Below are positions 41,046 to 50,194 of a DNA stretch of 64,000 nt, piece after piece. The position numbers were made by a program, and so were the translations under genes. This DNA comes from JAIRNF01 sp031551125. GTDB taxonomy: Bacteria > Bacteroidota > Bacteroidia > Bacteroidales > UBA932. The notes beneath the pieces are model-generated. The model saw only the letters and a program-made list of their open reading frames with translations. It made no database searches and was not told the origin of the DNA. Position 1 is the first letter of the stretch; each line of letters opens with the position of its first letter. The stretch lies in the NCBI GenBank assembly GCA_031551125.1, contig JAVBOB010000003.1:5852-69851 (forward strand), written 5' to 3'.

Positions 41046-42083
41046 ATGAAGTTAAGAACTGCCATCACAACGCTCTCCCTAGCTCTTCTATCGGTATCAT
41101 TATACGCGCAACAAGCCGATTCGGTCGCCGTGCAGTATATCCCGAAAATAATAGGCTTACTAAAAGCAAAGTGGGAATACTGTCTTGAGGATAACACCAA
41201 CCGCTTTGATGTTCGGAACTCTCGCTTGGGCTTCGCCGGGAACATTAACCCCTACGTATCCTATAAGCTGCAAGTGGAGTATAGCAACCATGGCGATTTA
41301 TACCTGCTTGACGCGTACGCTTCTTTTGACTACCGGAAAAATCTAAGCTTCTCGTTCGGACAGCTGACCATTCCGTTTAGCGAAGACTACATTGTTTCGC
41401 CATCGCAAAATATGTTTGCCAACCGTACCTTTATAGCCAAGTTTATTAACCCAAGCACACGAGACATAGGTGCTTTGGCCGAATACCGACCGGAAAACCT
41501 TCCGATTACCGTACAAGCAGGTATTTACAACGGAACGGGAATAAATAATCCGAAGTGGCAAGACTCGCCGTTCTTCCTCGGTAGGTTAATATACGGTACG
41601 ATGAAAGGGTTCCGCACCAGCGCCAAATACTACGGAGGAGAAGACATATCGGGTAAACGAATTGCTCAGTACGGGGTTGACTTCAGGTACGCACAAAATC
41701 GCTATAAAGTTGAAGCGGAATTTGTGGTAAAAGATTCGCTGGACAGCCATCGTCGATTGTCGGGAACATACATTCAAGGCGCATACCGTTTTCCGATAAA
41801 GAACAACAAAACGTTCAAGTACGTTGAGCCAACCCTACGTGATGATGCTATGGGCTACGATTTATTTGATAATGGTTTTGACATAAGCCGTATAACCATT
41901 GGCTTAAACTTCGGGCTGGATACTAAGGCAATGGCAGCCGAAATTAGGTTAAACTACGAACACTTCTTTCTCCATGAAAACGTAGAAGCATTGAAAGCAG
42001 ACGCCTACTACAGTCCCTTCTTTGACGCCTCGGATAAGCGGCTGTTCAACAAGCTTACCATTGAATTCTTGGTGAAGTTTTAA
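41046..42083 (+). CDS. Phosphate-selective porin O/P-like outer-membrane protein
   Basis: This 345-residue protein has a signal peptide (MKLRTAITTLSLALLSVSLYAQ). It resembles the OprP/OprO family: AKWEYCLEDNTNRFDVRNSRLGFAGNINPYVSYKLQVEYSNHG, SFGQLTIPFSEDYIVSPSQNMF and FINPSTRDIGALAEYRP. The barrel ends in ...FNKLTIEFLVKF. The ATG at 41046 gives a proper signal peptide; the open frame upstream to 40914 is not needed. Solute specificity cannot be read from the sequence. Confidence 0.88.
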   Translation: MKLRTAITTLSLALLSVSLYAQQADSVAVQYIPKIIGLLKAKWEYCLEDNTNRFDVRNSRLGFAGNINPYVSYKLQVEYSNHGDLYLLDAYASFDYRKNLSFSFGQLTIPFSEDYIVSPSQNMFANRTFIAKFINPSTRDIGALAEYRPENLPITVQAGIYNGTGINNPKWQDSPFFLGRLIYGTMKGFRTSAKYYGGEDISGKRIAQYGVDFRYAQNRYKVEAEFVVKDSLDSHRRLSGTYIQGAYRFPIKNNKTFKYVEPTLRDDAMGYDLFDNGFDISRITIGLNFGLDTKAMAAEIRLNYEHFFLHENVEALKADAYYSPFFDASDKRLFNKLTIEFLVKF

Positions 42084-42182
42084 GGAGTAAACTCTTTGCC
42101 AAACGGCAAGCTGTTTAGATTAACAGGTTGCTGCGTTTCACTCGTTATTACCCTTTTTCCCCTAATACCTACTCTTTATAGG

Positions 42183-43658
42183 CTAAAAGTTAAAATAAAT
42201 AAACGGTTGTACGTCGGCTGATTTTACTTGGAAAATAATTACAGCCAATACCACTATTATAAATGCTTGCATAACCAACGGCATACGTATTACTGCTCCC
42301 TGAACCTTCAACTCCAATTTTTCCGGAACAAAGTGAATAACCATTCCTATAACCATAAGCATAAGAACTAAAGCATAACCTTTTATAAAGCCAAACAGAA
42401 TTTCCGGATGAAACTCGGTAAATATACGATTCAACATACTCCCCATAACCTTCATGCTTCCCGCACGGAACATTAGCCAACCAAACAAAACGAAGTGGAA
42501 AGTCAGCAGTATGTTTAAACCCACGCGCCAACGGGGTAAACGAAAATCAGGCGAACGTTTTGGGAGTAAGCTTCGGTAAAACTTATGTATTGCCAATCCA
42601 ACACCATGTAAAAGCCCCCACAACACAAACAGCATTGAAGCTCCATGCCATAATCCGCCCAACAGCATGGTAATAATCAGGTTTAAGTATGTGCGCCATT
42701 TACCTTTACGGTTTCCGCCAAGCGAAATGTACAGGTAATCTCTCAACCAGCTGGACAGCGATATGTGCCATCGCCGCCAAAAATCACTGATATTCTGAGC
42801 ACGGTATGGCGCGTTAAAGTTGATATTAAAACGAAAGCCCAGCAACAAAGCAATGCCTATGGCCATGTCGGAGTAGCCAGAAAAATCGCAATAAATCTGC
42901 ACAGCATAACCGTATAATCCAAACAAATTCTCAAGTCCTGAGTATAGAGAGGGGTCGTCAAACACACGGTCAACAAAGTTAACACCAATGTAGTTAGATA
43001 TTACCGCCTTTTTAAATAATCCCACAGCAATAAGCATTATACCGCGACCAAACATTTCACGCGTTATTATCAATGGCTTATGCACTTGCGGTAAAAACTC
43101 TCTTGCACGCACAATAGGGCCGGCCACCAGCTGCGGGAAAAACGATATGTAGAACGCATAGTCCAGCCACCGTCGTAACGGAATAATGTTGCCTTTATAA
43201 ACATCAATGGTATAGCTGAGCGATTGAAAGGTAAAGAATGATATCCCCACCGGAAGCACGATATTAAAGCCCTCAAACGGTTTATTAAGAATATCGGCAA
43301 CCATTGACCCAAAGAAATTGGTGTACTTAAAGTAAGCCAGCATACCCAGGTTAAAGCATAAGCTGAGTATAAGATACAACCTTCGCTCCGCCTTTCGATC
43401 GGTACCAATCATCAGACGCGCCATGATATAGTCGAAGAAGGTGGTAAGCGCCAGCAGCACAAAGTATATACCGCTACTCTTATAGTAAAAGTAGTAAGAG
43501 AATAAGATTACAAATATAATACGCCCTGTAGATTTTCTTTTCAACAGGCTATATATAAGTGTAAAGAAAAGGAAGAGGAATATAAACATACCGCTGCTGA
43601 ATATCAGCGGCGACTCCGGGTCATATTTCAACAAGCCAAGTATCTTACTCCAGTCCAT
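42183..43658 (-). CDS. MBOAT-family O-acyltransferase (AlgI-like)
   Basis: This 491-residue polytopic membrane protein of the MBOAT family, AlgI/DltB branch, has about ten hydrophobic helices. Diagnostic segments are YFKYTNFF, LPVGISFFTFQSLSYTIDVYKG, FPQLVAGPIVRAREFLPQ, NFNAPYRAQNISDFWRRWHISLSSWLRDYLYISLGGNRKG, and the catalytic-histidine motif LLGGLWHGAS. Such proteins move acyl groups, usually acetyl, across the membrane for transfer to polysaccharides. It overlaps the upstream SGNH hydrolase gene by 14 bases, a typical transferase-partner pairing. Confidence 0.93.
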   Translation of the reverse strand: MDWSKILGLLKYDPESPLIFSSGMFIFLFLFFTLIYSLLKRKSTGRIIFVILFSYYFYYKSSGIYFVLLALTTFFDYIMARLMIGTDRKAERRLYLILSLCFNLGMLAYFKYTNFFGSMVADILNKPFEGFNIVLPVGISFFTFQSLSYTIDVYKGNIIPLRRWLDYAFYISFFPQLVAGPIVRAREFLPQVHKPLIITREMFGRGIMLIAVGLFKKAVISNYIGVNFVDRVFDDPSLYSGLENLFGLYGYAVQIYCDFSGYSDMAIGIALLLGFRFNINFNAPYRAQNISDFWRRWHISLSSWLRDYLYISLGGNRKGKWRTYLNLIITMLLGGLWHGASMLFVLWGLLHGVGLAIHKFYRSLLPKRSPDFRLPRWRVGLNILLTFHFVLFGWLMFRAGSMKVMGSMLNRIFTEFHPEILFGFIKGYALVLMLMVIGMVIHFVPEKLELKVQGAVIRMPLVMQAFIIVVLAVIIFQVKSADVQPFIYFNF

Positions 43659-44880
43659 GACCTGCGGTAGTATAGGTATTGTACAATTTCATAAACGCTT
43701 GGGTAAATAGTTCTCCTTGCAATTCGTATCCGGCTGCATTAAAGTGCACTTGATCATTCGCCATCAAATCGTTCTTATTCCATTGGGCGCAGGAACCTTT
43801 GCCTCCCGTGGCCTCAAAACAATCCCAGTAAGCAATACCTGCCGACTCAGCATACCGAACAATGGCGTTACGTACCAACGCTATGCGTTCGTTGGGAATA
43901 CGTTTACGCTGGTAAAGCCTGTAATCTTCGGCAGGAGTGGTAAGAATGAATGCAGCATGGGGGTTTGCCTTACGCAGCTGGTACATAAACTCGTCCATTT
44001 CTTCAGTAAACGCAGACGTACTAAACGAACGGCCAAACGACTCGTTGGTTCCCAACGATATTACGATAAGCTTTGGCGCTAACACGCTTAGCTGCTGAAA
44101 AAACAAGGCTTGCTCACTATAATCCTTATACTGGGCTCCATTCACTCCTACCGTATGGTATAAAACCCCTCCATGTCCGTTTTCAAGGCTAAAAGCATGG
44201 TAGGTTTGAGGGAGCTTGCTGGAATTTCGCTCCTTCAGCTGCAAAATATCGGTAGGCCATTTCAGGTTTATGCTGTACGCATAAGGGCTCAGCACCTCTG
44301 TCCACCAGCTGTCCTTAACTTCAGGGTATGACGCGTTACTATGAAAAACAGTAACCCGATTAAATCTGTAATCAAGCTCATTTGCCGAATCGGGATAGGT
44401 TTCCAGCCGAAGCTCATAATTCGAATCGGATGTTTGTATGGCTATACCTGAAAGGCCGAAAATATAAGGTTGGTTACGCTGCACCATGCGTGCTCCCTCC
44501 CATTTTTCATCAGAGCTTATGCTATAATCTCTGGGCTGATTGGTACCCGCCAGCTTAAGAGGAACAACCAAACCACGACCGGCGTTACCAAAGCTTTTTT
44601 GCAAGTTTACCCGTATTACCTTTGTAATAAATCCGGCCTGCAAATGTGAGTCTCCTATATGTATTATAGATACTATAGATTTATTTTCGGGAAAATTTTT
44701 CAGGCCTTGCAGCAGCTGCATTAAGGGTTTGAGCGTTCCCGTCTTATCATGTATAACATTCAACCTGTCTATCACAAACGAATACCGCTGTTGCGCGTTA
44801 AGCGTTAACGGCAATAGCAACACACATGTAAGTAAGCCACACATGGTTAACGCAATTATTCGTTTTATCCTGATAGTCAT
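43645..44880 (-). CDS. SGNH/GDSL-family hydrolase (secreted), O-acyltransfer partner
   Basis: This 411-residue protein has a signal peptide (residues about 1-30). The SGNH blocks are block I HIGDSHLQAG with the nucleophile serine, block III ISLGTNESFG with the asparagine, and block V NDQVHFNAAGYELQG with the Asp and His. An inserted beta-rich domain separates blocks I and III. In AlgI/AlgJ-, Dlt- and PatA/PatB-type systems such proteins complete O-acetylation in the periplasm. Adjacency to the MBOAT gene supports that role; acetylesterase activity is the alternative. Confidence 0.9.
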   Translation of the reverse strand: MTIRIKRIIALTMCGLLTCVLLLPLTLNAQQRYSFVIDRLNVIHDKTGTLKPLMQLLQGLKNFPENKSIVSIIHIGDSHLQAGFITKVIRVNLQKSFGNAGRGLVVPLKLAGTNQPRDYSISSDEKWEGARMVQRNQPYIFGLSGIAIQTSDSNYELRLETYPDSANELDYRFNRVTVFHSNASYPEVKDSWWTEVLSPYAYSINLKWPTDILQLKERNSSKLPQTYHAFSLENGHGGVLYHTVGVNGAQYKDYSEQALFFQQLSVLAPKLIVISLGTNESFGRSFSTSAFTEEMDEFMYQLRKANPHAAFILTTPAEDYRLYQRKRIPNERIALVRNAIVRYAESAGIAYWDCFEATGGKGSCAQWNKNDLMANDQVHFNAAGYELQGELFTQAFMKLYNTYTTAGHGLE

Positions 44881-44929
44881 TAAATTTTTATTTCTTTTTC
44901 GGTTTGCGGAATTCCGAATTGCTATTAAG

Positions 44930-46396
44930 CTAGCGGCGTCCTTTTTTCTTCTTTGATGAAACTTTTTTTGTCGAGGTCTTCTTAGCTGATGGCTTACTTG
45001 CCGGCTTAGCGCTTACCGACGGTTTCTTTGTAGATACATTTGTTGAAGCCGGTTTTGGCTTACGAGCATCATACTTTTCCTTTTCATAAAGCAACGCTTC
45101 CAACAACTTCTCCCCAATAAAACGCCCACCTTCAAAAGATATGTGAGTATAATCTTTGGCCGCTTTCGGAGGCTTTGCTTTAACCAGCTCAGGCATGCTG
45201 TTTTCACCACCCATAGCGGTAAACGTATCCCAAAACGCCACGCCGGCTTGGGCGGCAACTTCGCGTTGGGCGCTAATCAGGTACGGCACACTTTCATTGG
45301 TAATATATTCTCCTCCCTTTTTTCTGCTTCGGTCGCTCACCCCCATAATCAAAATATCGGCGTTAGGGAAACATACTTTAAGGCGCTCTACCATTACCAG
45401 CAGCTGTTTTCGATAGCCGGTAAAGTTTTTCTCATGTCCTGATGAGCCCAGCACATTAAGTCCTGACTGTAGCACAATTAACCGATAGCTAAGCAAGCTA
45501 TCGGTAGTACGCAACACTTCCTGCGGAACGTTAAGCAACGCATAACCTGAGTTGCCGCGCATGGCAAAATTATCGACATACACGCCTTTAGTGTCTTCCA
45601 ATAGTACGCCAAATAGCTTCAGCTTATCGGTCGGGGCTCCCGCAAAGCTGAGCAGCACCTGTCCGATATTACCCTTTGCAACCCTTTCCAACCCCACAAG
45701 CGGACTATGAGGCAACGTAAATGACCCTTGCTCACCATCCTTATTAATAATGTATTTCAGGTTTATAGCAGATTTACTTTGGTAAAGCACACGTACCGTA
45801 CTAAACGTATCAACATACCGACGGAACTTGCTACCTCTATAGCTAACAAAAGCCCCTTCCAGAGGATGATAGTAGCTGCCGGCAATACCTGCCTCTCGTT
45901 TAATACAGGTGCTATCAACCAGCCAATGTGAGCGAATAGCTTGTGAGGTAATACCAACGGTTTGGCGCGCTCCGGCCAGTACGGTTGTAAGCGGTACAAA
46001 ACCTACACCACGACCACCAAACTCATCCTGTAGTCCTTCACGCAGGTCTTCCGTGAGTATATCTCCTTCAATAAATGAATCACCGATAAACGCAATACGA
46101 ACAGCCTTGCGGTTTGCGCTATCTAGCGCGTAAGAAAAACGTTTTAGCGCAGTCTTTTTGGTTGAATAATCTTCTATGCAAAACATGCCGACCTTACAGC
46201 TATCAGGTAAAATCGGTTGGAATAAAGTAGTATCAACAGCCAAGCTATCCACTATACGAATATCTGACAAGATATCAATAGGCTTTGTTGTGAAGGAGCC
46301 AATACGGATTTGGGGAACCAATCCCAACAGCAACAAGGATATAACGACTATTAAAGTGAGGAAGAAAGAGCGGTAAATGTAGTTTTTCATGTCCAA
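44930..46396 (-). CDS. SGNH/GDSL-family protein with membrane anchor and Lys-rich tail
   Basis: This 488-residue protein has one N-terminal transmembrane helix (about residues 7-26). It has SGNH block I FIGDSFIEGD, a block III-like VLQSGLNVLGS and block V DYTHISFEGGRFIGE with Asp and His. The last 45 residues or so are a low-complexity Lys/Ser/Pro tail ending KKVSSKKKKGRR, which could bind anionic polymers or DNA. It is a paralog-like second SGNH protein, 49 bases upstream of the first, in the same operon. Confidence 0.87.
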   Translation of the reverse strand: MDMKNYIYRSFFLTLIVVISLLLLGLVPQIRIGSFTTKPIDILSDIRIVDSLAVDTTLFQPILPDSCKVGMFCIEDYSTKKTALKRFSYALDSANRKAVRIAFIGDSFIEGDILTEDLREGLQDEFGGRGVGFVPLTTVLAGARQTVGITSQAIRSHWLVDSTCIKREAGIAGSYYHPLEGAFVSYRGSKFRRYVDTFSTVRVLYQSKSAINLKYIINKDGEQGSFTLPHSPLVGLERVAKGNIGQVLLSFAGAPTDKLKLFGVLLEDTKGVYVDNFAMRGNSGYALLNVPQEVLRTTDSLLSYRLIVLQSGLNVLGSSGHEKNFTGYRKQLLVMVERLKVCFPNADILIMGVSDRSRKKGGEYITNESVPYLISAQREVAAQAGVAFWDTFTAMGGENSMPELVKAKPPKAAKDYTHISFEGGRFIGEKLLEALLYEKEKYDARKPKPASTNVSTKKPSVSAKPASKPSAKKTSTKKVSSKKKKGRR

Positions 46397-46409
46397 GGAA
46401 GTCTATTAC

Positions 46410-46880
46410 CTACCAGCCCTCTTGAAGCTGAACCATTAGCTGGGAAAGCGTAAGGTTATCAAACTTTTTTTTCTTGGAAAACAACGAAGTGCCCGCTTTT
46501 AGATATCCGCTTACGGTGAACTCGTTAGAGTTTATATCAAGACCGCCCCTTAGCAATGCTAAAGGATCCTTAATATTTAACTCCAAGCTAAGGGTTTGGT
46601 ATTCGTCAGTACGAGGAGCCACGACTAAAGGCTGTGGAAGTTGGAGCGTAGCAAACGTATAACCTTGTTTATATACATCCAACTCCAGCTTCTTTAGCTT
46701 AAGTGTTTTTCCGGTAGGATTGCTCACCTTTGCGGTAGCCTGAATGGTTGCCGTACTCCCCCTTAAAGATACTACCCGAAAATCGGTGTAATCACTGATG
46801 CTTACATCGTTAAAGCTTCCGCATGAAGCCAGCAGCATGGGTATAAACAACAGTAGCGTTAGCCGTTGTAGGTACTTCAT
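46410..46880 (-). CDS. LEA14/WHy-like small lipoprotein
   Basis: The 156-residue product from the ATG at 46880 has a lipoprotein signal with lipobox LLASC. A single LEA14-type beta-sandwich follows: FRVVSLRGSTATIQATAKVSNPTGKTLKLKKLELDVYKQG, then LSLELNIKDPLALLRGGLDINSNEFTVSGYLKAGT. It is the first gene of the SGNH/SGNH/MBOAT operon, 13 bases upstream of the next. Its role is unknown, perhaps as a structural partner in the envelope. A -7 box lies 28 bases upstream. Confidence 0.8.
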   Translation of the reverse strand: MKYLQRLTLLLFIPMLLASCGSFNDVSISDYTDFRVVSLRGSTATIQATAKVSNPTGKTLKLKKLELDVYKQGYTFATLQLPQPLVVAPRTDEYQTLSLELNIKDPLALLRGGLDINSNEFTVSGYLKAGTSLFSKKKKFDNLTLSQLMVQLQEGW

Positions 46881-46907
46881 GTTTAAAAGGGGTGATTTTT
46901 CGTGGAG

Positions 46908-46915
46908 CAAAGGTA
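46908..46915 (-). promoter_or_regulatory. TAnnTTTG -7 box of the SGNH/MBOAT operon
   Basis: TACCTTTG on the minus strand, 28 bases upstream of the ATG at 46880. Confidence 0.55.
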
Positions 46916-47134
46916 ACAAATTCACATTGCAGTCAAGCTTCTTTCACACTCTTTCACACTTCTTTGTACTTTAACCGGTGTTTTCCTTTTCGATTTTCGG
47001 CAAACATTTGAAAAACAATGGAAAACAATTACTAAAATAATTTATCTCTTTCATAAAATATTTCCTTAGCTCACCCGTCTATAGAAGTAAAGGGCATGTC
47101 AAAATAAACGAGCTATAAATAGTAAACCCACAAA

Positions 47135-47254
47135 ATGGCAACAAACGTATCTTTACGGATTAGTGAAACAGCCTGCATTGGCTGCGGAAGATGTATCCCC
47201 CCTGTTCAGCTTGGGCTGTGCCTAAGTCGGGGTATGAGTACAGGCTTTGCCTGA
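47135..47254 (+). pseudogene. Truncated 4Fe-4S ferredoxin-type gene interrupted by a repeat element
   Basis: An ATG at 47135 opens MATNVSLRISETACIGCGRC, an N-terminus with three cysteines of a bacterial 4Fe-4S motif (CxxCxxC). The expected VCP(S/T) continuation with the fourth cysteine is missing. From 47199 the reading enters a palindromic element and stops at 47254. Similar N-termini occur in ferredoxins and in ferredoxin-nitroreductase fusions, so the original product cannot be fixed. No downstream remainder was recognised. Confidence 0.6.
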
Positions 47255-47350
47255 GATAAAACAAGAAAAATGTGAAATGAAAGAGAAAGTATTGCAGGTG
47301 CAACCTGCTTGAATAGTACGACTGAGGCAAGAGCCTCAGCCGAACGGGGG
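47199..47350. mobile_element. Small MITE-like element with 32-base terminal inverted repeats (family G)
   Basis: The ends 47199-47230 and 47319-47350 are imperfect inverted repeats (about three quarters identical), ending in CCCC/GGGG. Inside are small palindromes: AGGC-TTT-GCCT, GCAGGT-GCA-ACCTGC and TGAGGC-AAGA-GCCTCA. The latter is in the right end. GACAGCCC/GGGCTGTC lies just outside at 47357-47378. There is no ORF. Its left end coincides with the break in the 4Fe-4S reading frame. Confidence 0.6.
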
Positions 47351-47403
47351 AGTAGCGACAGCCCACTTCGGGGCTGTCGTCACATTTACCGTTGATTGTT
47401 GAA

Positions 47404-47702
47404 CCCTAACAGCTTTTAAAAACCGGTTAGGGGTTTGAATTGAAATAGGGCAAAGTGGGTAGCCCATAGGGCTTACATATCAATAGAAACAACAAATGTC
47501 CAATAGATAGTTGTCCGTAGGACATAAACAGTAGTTGGGTTATTAAAGCCCTAAGGGCTATGGTTGGGTTGAGATAAGTAGCTATTTCTATTGTTATTAT
47601 TTCCCTACGGGAAACTCTCTCCCAAAAAATATTTTGTCCCGTTTGCATATACAGAATAGTCCTCTTTACGAACCCCAACTGGTTTATAAAGCCTGTTAGG
47701 GA
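47404..47702 (-). repeat. MITE-like four-palindrome element (family D), copy 2
   Basis: Reverse-oriented relative of 23775-24047. Palindromes: AGCCC-ATA-GGGCT (47461-47473), TGTCC-GTA-GGACA (47512-47524), AGCCC-TAA-GGGCT (47547-47559) and TTTCCC-TAC-GGGAAA (47600-47614). The ends 47404-47433 and 47674-47702 are inverted repeats of about 29 bases (CCCTAACAG ... GGTTAGGGG type). The family therefore has the structure of a non-autonomous element. Confidence 0.85.
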
Positions 47703-47710
47703 TTTTTATT

Positions 47711-47775
47711 GAGAACAAAAAGAAGACACAGAGGCAACAGAGTTTTTCTCTGTGTGTTCTCTGTGTTATTCTCTT
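47711..47775. repeat. CACAGAGG/CTCTGTG repeat
   Basis: GACACAGAGGCAACAGAG faces CTCTGTGTGTTCTCTGTG, an imperfect inverted repeat. It resembles the 6106-6330 element in style but not in sequence. Confidence 0.5.
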
Positions 47776-47778
47776 TTA

Positions 47779-47830
47779 AAAGTAAATCACGTCATTGCTT
47801 CGCTTCGCTCGCAATGACGTGATTTACTTT
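47779..47830 (-). terminator. Family C hairpin with 20-base perfect arms, likely vWA-gene terminator
   Basis: AAAGTAAATCACGTCATTGC pairs perfectly with its complement at 47811-47830. The loop is TTCGCTTCGCTC, i.e. the family C core. It lies about 50 bases past the vWA stop codon, with a short T/A-rich run after it on the minus strand. Confidence 0.7.
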
Positions 47831-47878
47831 AATGGCTTACAAAATCTATTCACTTTTCACTACTAACCATTCACTTCG

Positions 47879-49798
47879 TTACTCCTCTTTAGCCATACCG
47901 GCAACCGTTTCGGCAAGGCGAACAAACTCGCGGCGATATCCCTGCGCATCGTTATCCAATCCGGTTTTGGCAAGTGCAACGACTTTATCATAGTTCGCGT
48001 CTTTCACAAATTGCGAACCATGCAGTAGCTGTCCGAACATAGCCACCGCGGCAGCAAAACGGAAATCACCTGTTGTTGCGTTTCCACCCTTATCTACTAA
48101 GGTTACCTCCATTTTCTTGCTGGTATCCTCCTTAGGCTGCTTGTAGCGTAGCTTAACGGTAAGCATTTCAGGAGAGCTTACTCCGACAGCCACCGGATTA
48201 ACCGGATTTTTTTGATACTTCAACGGGTCAACGCCACCTATGCCGCCCGTAGCGCCAACGGGAACAACCTCGTAGAAAGCGGTAACCGTATGTCCGGCGC
48301 CCATTTCTCCGGCATCCTTCGTATCGTCGTTAAAGTCTTCCTTGTTCAGCAAACGGCTTTCGTAACCAATCAGTCGGTATGACTGCACCTTGCTAGGGTT
48401 AAACTCCAGCTGCAGCTTCACATCCTTGGCAACTGTATATAGCGTTCCACCAAACTCGTTTACCAGTACCTTGTTTGCTTCCTGCAAATTATCAATGTAA
48501 GCATGGTTGCCGTTACCCTTTTCGGCCAGCGTTTGCATCTTGCTGTCCTTATAGTTACCCATTCCGTAGCCTAACACGGTGAGGAAAACTCCGCTCTTAC
48601 GTTCTGTGGTAATTAAATTTTCCAGCTCGTTGTTGCTTGATACGCCCACGTTGAAATCACCATCGGTACACAGGATAATGCGGTTATTTCCGTTTTCAAT
48701 AAAGTTCTTCTTGGCAATTTTGTAGGCTAGCTTAATACCTGCTCCTCCGGCTGTTGACCCCCCGGCTGTAAGTCCGTCTAACGCTTCGCGTATTTTCTGC
48801 TTATCAGCACCCGATGTTGAAGGCAATACCTCACCTGCTGCTCCGGCGTACACTACAATGGCCACGCGGTCTTTATCTCGCAGGTTATTTACCAGTAGCT
48901 TCAACGATGCCTTCACCAAATCCAAACGGGTTGCACCATACATAGAACCTGATACATCTATGAGGAACACCAGGTTTGAGGCGGGCATGCTTTCAGCCGC
49001 TATTTCACGCGCCTTCATGCCAATACGTACCAGCCTGTGCTGCTCATTCCAAGGACAAGCTCCTACTTCGGTAGTAATGCTCACCGGGTCGCTACCCGTG
49101 GGTTTGGGATAGCTGTAGCTGAAGTAGTTTACCAACTCCTCGGTACGAATAGCATCACTGGGAGGCATTTGTCCCTTACTAACGTAACGACGCATGTTGC
49201 TGTACGAGGCGGCATCAACATCAATTGAGAAAGTAGATAAGGGTTCTGCCGAAACAGCTATAAAACGGTTTTCGGCCACTGCATTATACTCTTCGGCCTG
49301 CTCGTTATCGTAGTAACCATAGTTGCTTACCGATTTACTGTATGAGGCATCTGCCACTGCCATGCTAGCCTGAGGAGGCGAAGGCATTGCAGCATACTCG
49401 GCCACCGCTACCTTACTATCAACATACTCGGCTTGTTTATCCCTAGCCCTCTTCCTCTTTGAAGTAGAACCAACAACTACCATATCGCAAAGTACTTGGC
49501 TTGAAGACCTAAGAGCAACATCGTGTACAGCTTTGGTAACAGCTACCTCATAGCTATCGTAGCCAATAAACGAGAATACCAACACGTTACCCTTATTAAC
49601 TTGTATTTGATATTTCCCATTCGCATCAGTTGTTGTTGCTATACTTTTATTCCCCTTTACCATAACAGTAACATAAGGTAACTCCTCACCTGTATCGTTA
49701 TCAGTTACGGTTCCGCTTACGGTTATTGGTTGAGCGCTCAGGCTCCATACCACCAATACACAGGCCAACAGGCCAAGTAGCATTTTTTTTGTTTTCAT
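47879..49798 (-). CDS. von Willebrand factor type A protein with CarboxypepD_reg-like N-terminus (YfbK-like)
   Basis: This 639-residue protein has a signal peptide (residues 1-22). A carboxypeptidase regulatory-like domain lies at about 24-100 (ITVSGTVTDNDTGEELPYVTVMVKG). A linker follows, then the vWF-associated N domain (FSIDVDAASYSNMRRYVSKGQMPPSDAIRTEELVNYF). The VWA domain has an intact metal site: D281-S285 in LIDVSGSM. A DUF3520-type C-terminal region follows (AYEVVPVGATGG, PVAVGVSSPEMLTVKLRYKQP, FRFAAAVAMFGQLL). Such proteins are envelope-associated with unknown ligands. No adjacent partner genes are present. Confidence 0.92.
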   Translation of the reverse strand: MKTKKMLLGLLACVLVVWSLSAQPITVSGTVTDNDTGEELPYVTVMVKGNKSIATTTDANGKYQIQVNKGNVLVFSFIGYDSYEVAVTKAVHDVALRSSSQVLCDMVVVGSTSKRKRARDKQAEYVDSKVAVAEYAAMPSPPQASMAVADASYSKSVSNYGYYDNEQAEEYNAVAENRFIAVSAEPLSTFSIDVDAASYSNMRRYVSKGQMPPSDAIRTEELVNYFSYSYPKPTGSDPVSITTEVGACPWNEQHRLVRIGMKAREIAAESMPASNLVFLIDVSGSMYGATRLDLVKASLKLLVNNLRDKDRVAIVVYAGAAGEVLPSTSGADKQKIREALDGLTAGGSTAGGAGIKLAYKIAKKNFIENGNNRIILCTDGDFNVGVSSNNELENLITTERKSGVFLTVLGYGMGNYKDSKMQTLAEKGNGNHAYIDNLQEANKVLVNEFGGTLYTVAKDVKLQLEFNPSKVQSYRLIGYESRLLNKEDFNDDTKDAGEMGAGHTVTAFYEVVPVGATGGIGGVDPLKYQKNPVNPVAVGVSSPEMLTVKLRYKQPKEDTSKKMEVTLVDKGGNATTGDFRFAAAVAMFGQLLHGSQFVKDANYDKVVALAKTGLDNDAQGYRREFVRLAETVAGMAKEE

Positions 49799-50036
49799 AA
49801 TGTTGTAGTTTAATGTTATTTGATATATGGATTTTACGTATTCGTCTTGCCATTCACATTTATAGATGCACTCGCTCTACAAATTCCACAAAGGGAGATG
49901 AAAAAATTTGCTTCATCCTGAAAATGAATGGATAGCGGTGAATGGTGAGTAGTGAAAAGTTAAAGGGGAAACGAGTGGAAGGATAGCCCATAAGGCATTA
50001 ACTTGCGAATGGTGAAAAGGGCAAACACGCCAAGTT

Positions 50037-50076
50037 ACCTCACCCCTAGCCCCTCTCTTTGGGAGAGGGGAAAAGA
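50037..50076. repeat. GGAGAGGGG palindromic repeat (family A), copy 6
   Basis: CCTCACCCCTAGCCCCTCTC, TTTGG, GAGAGGGGAAAAG, followed by GACGATACACG as in copies 2 and 3. Confidence 0.75.
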
Positions 50077-50194
50077 CTGGGACGATACACGTGGCTTTTC
50101 TAATTGAAAAATGATTATTGTTTATCGAATATTCAATACACATATCGCAATACGCACATCGCAAATCCTATAAAACTATGTACTCCTATATATC

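Noticed and set aside
47427..47678. Minus-strand ORF of 83 codons
   Set aside because: It is the translation of the family D repeat; the palindromes and terminal repeats explain the sequence better than a protein does.
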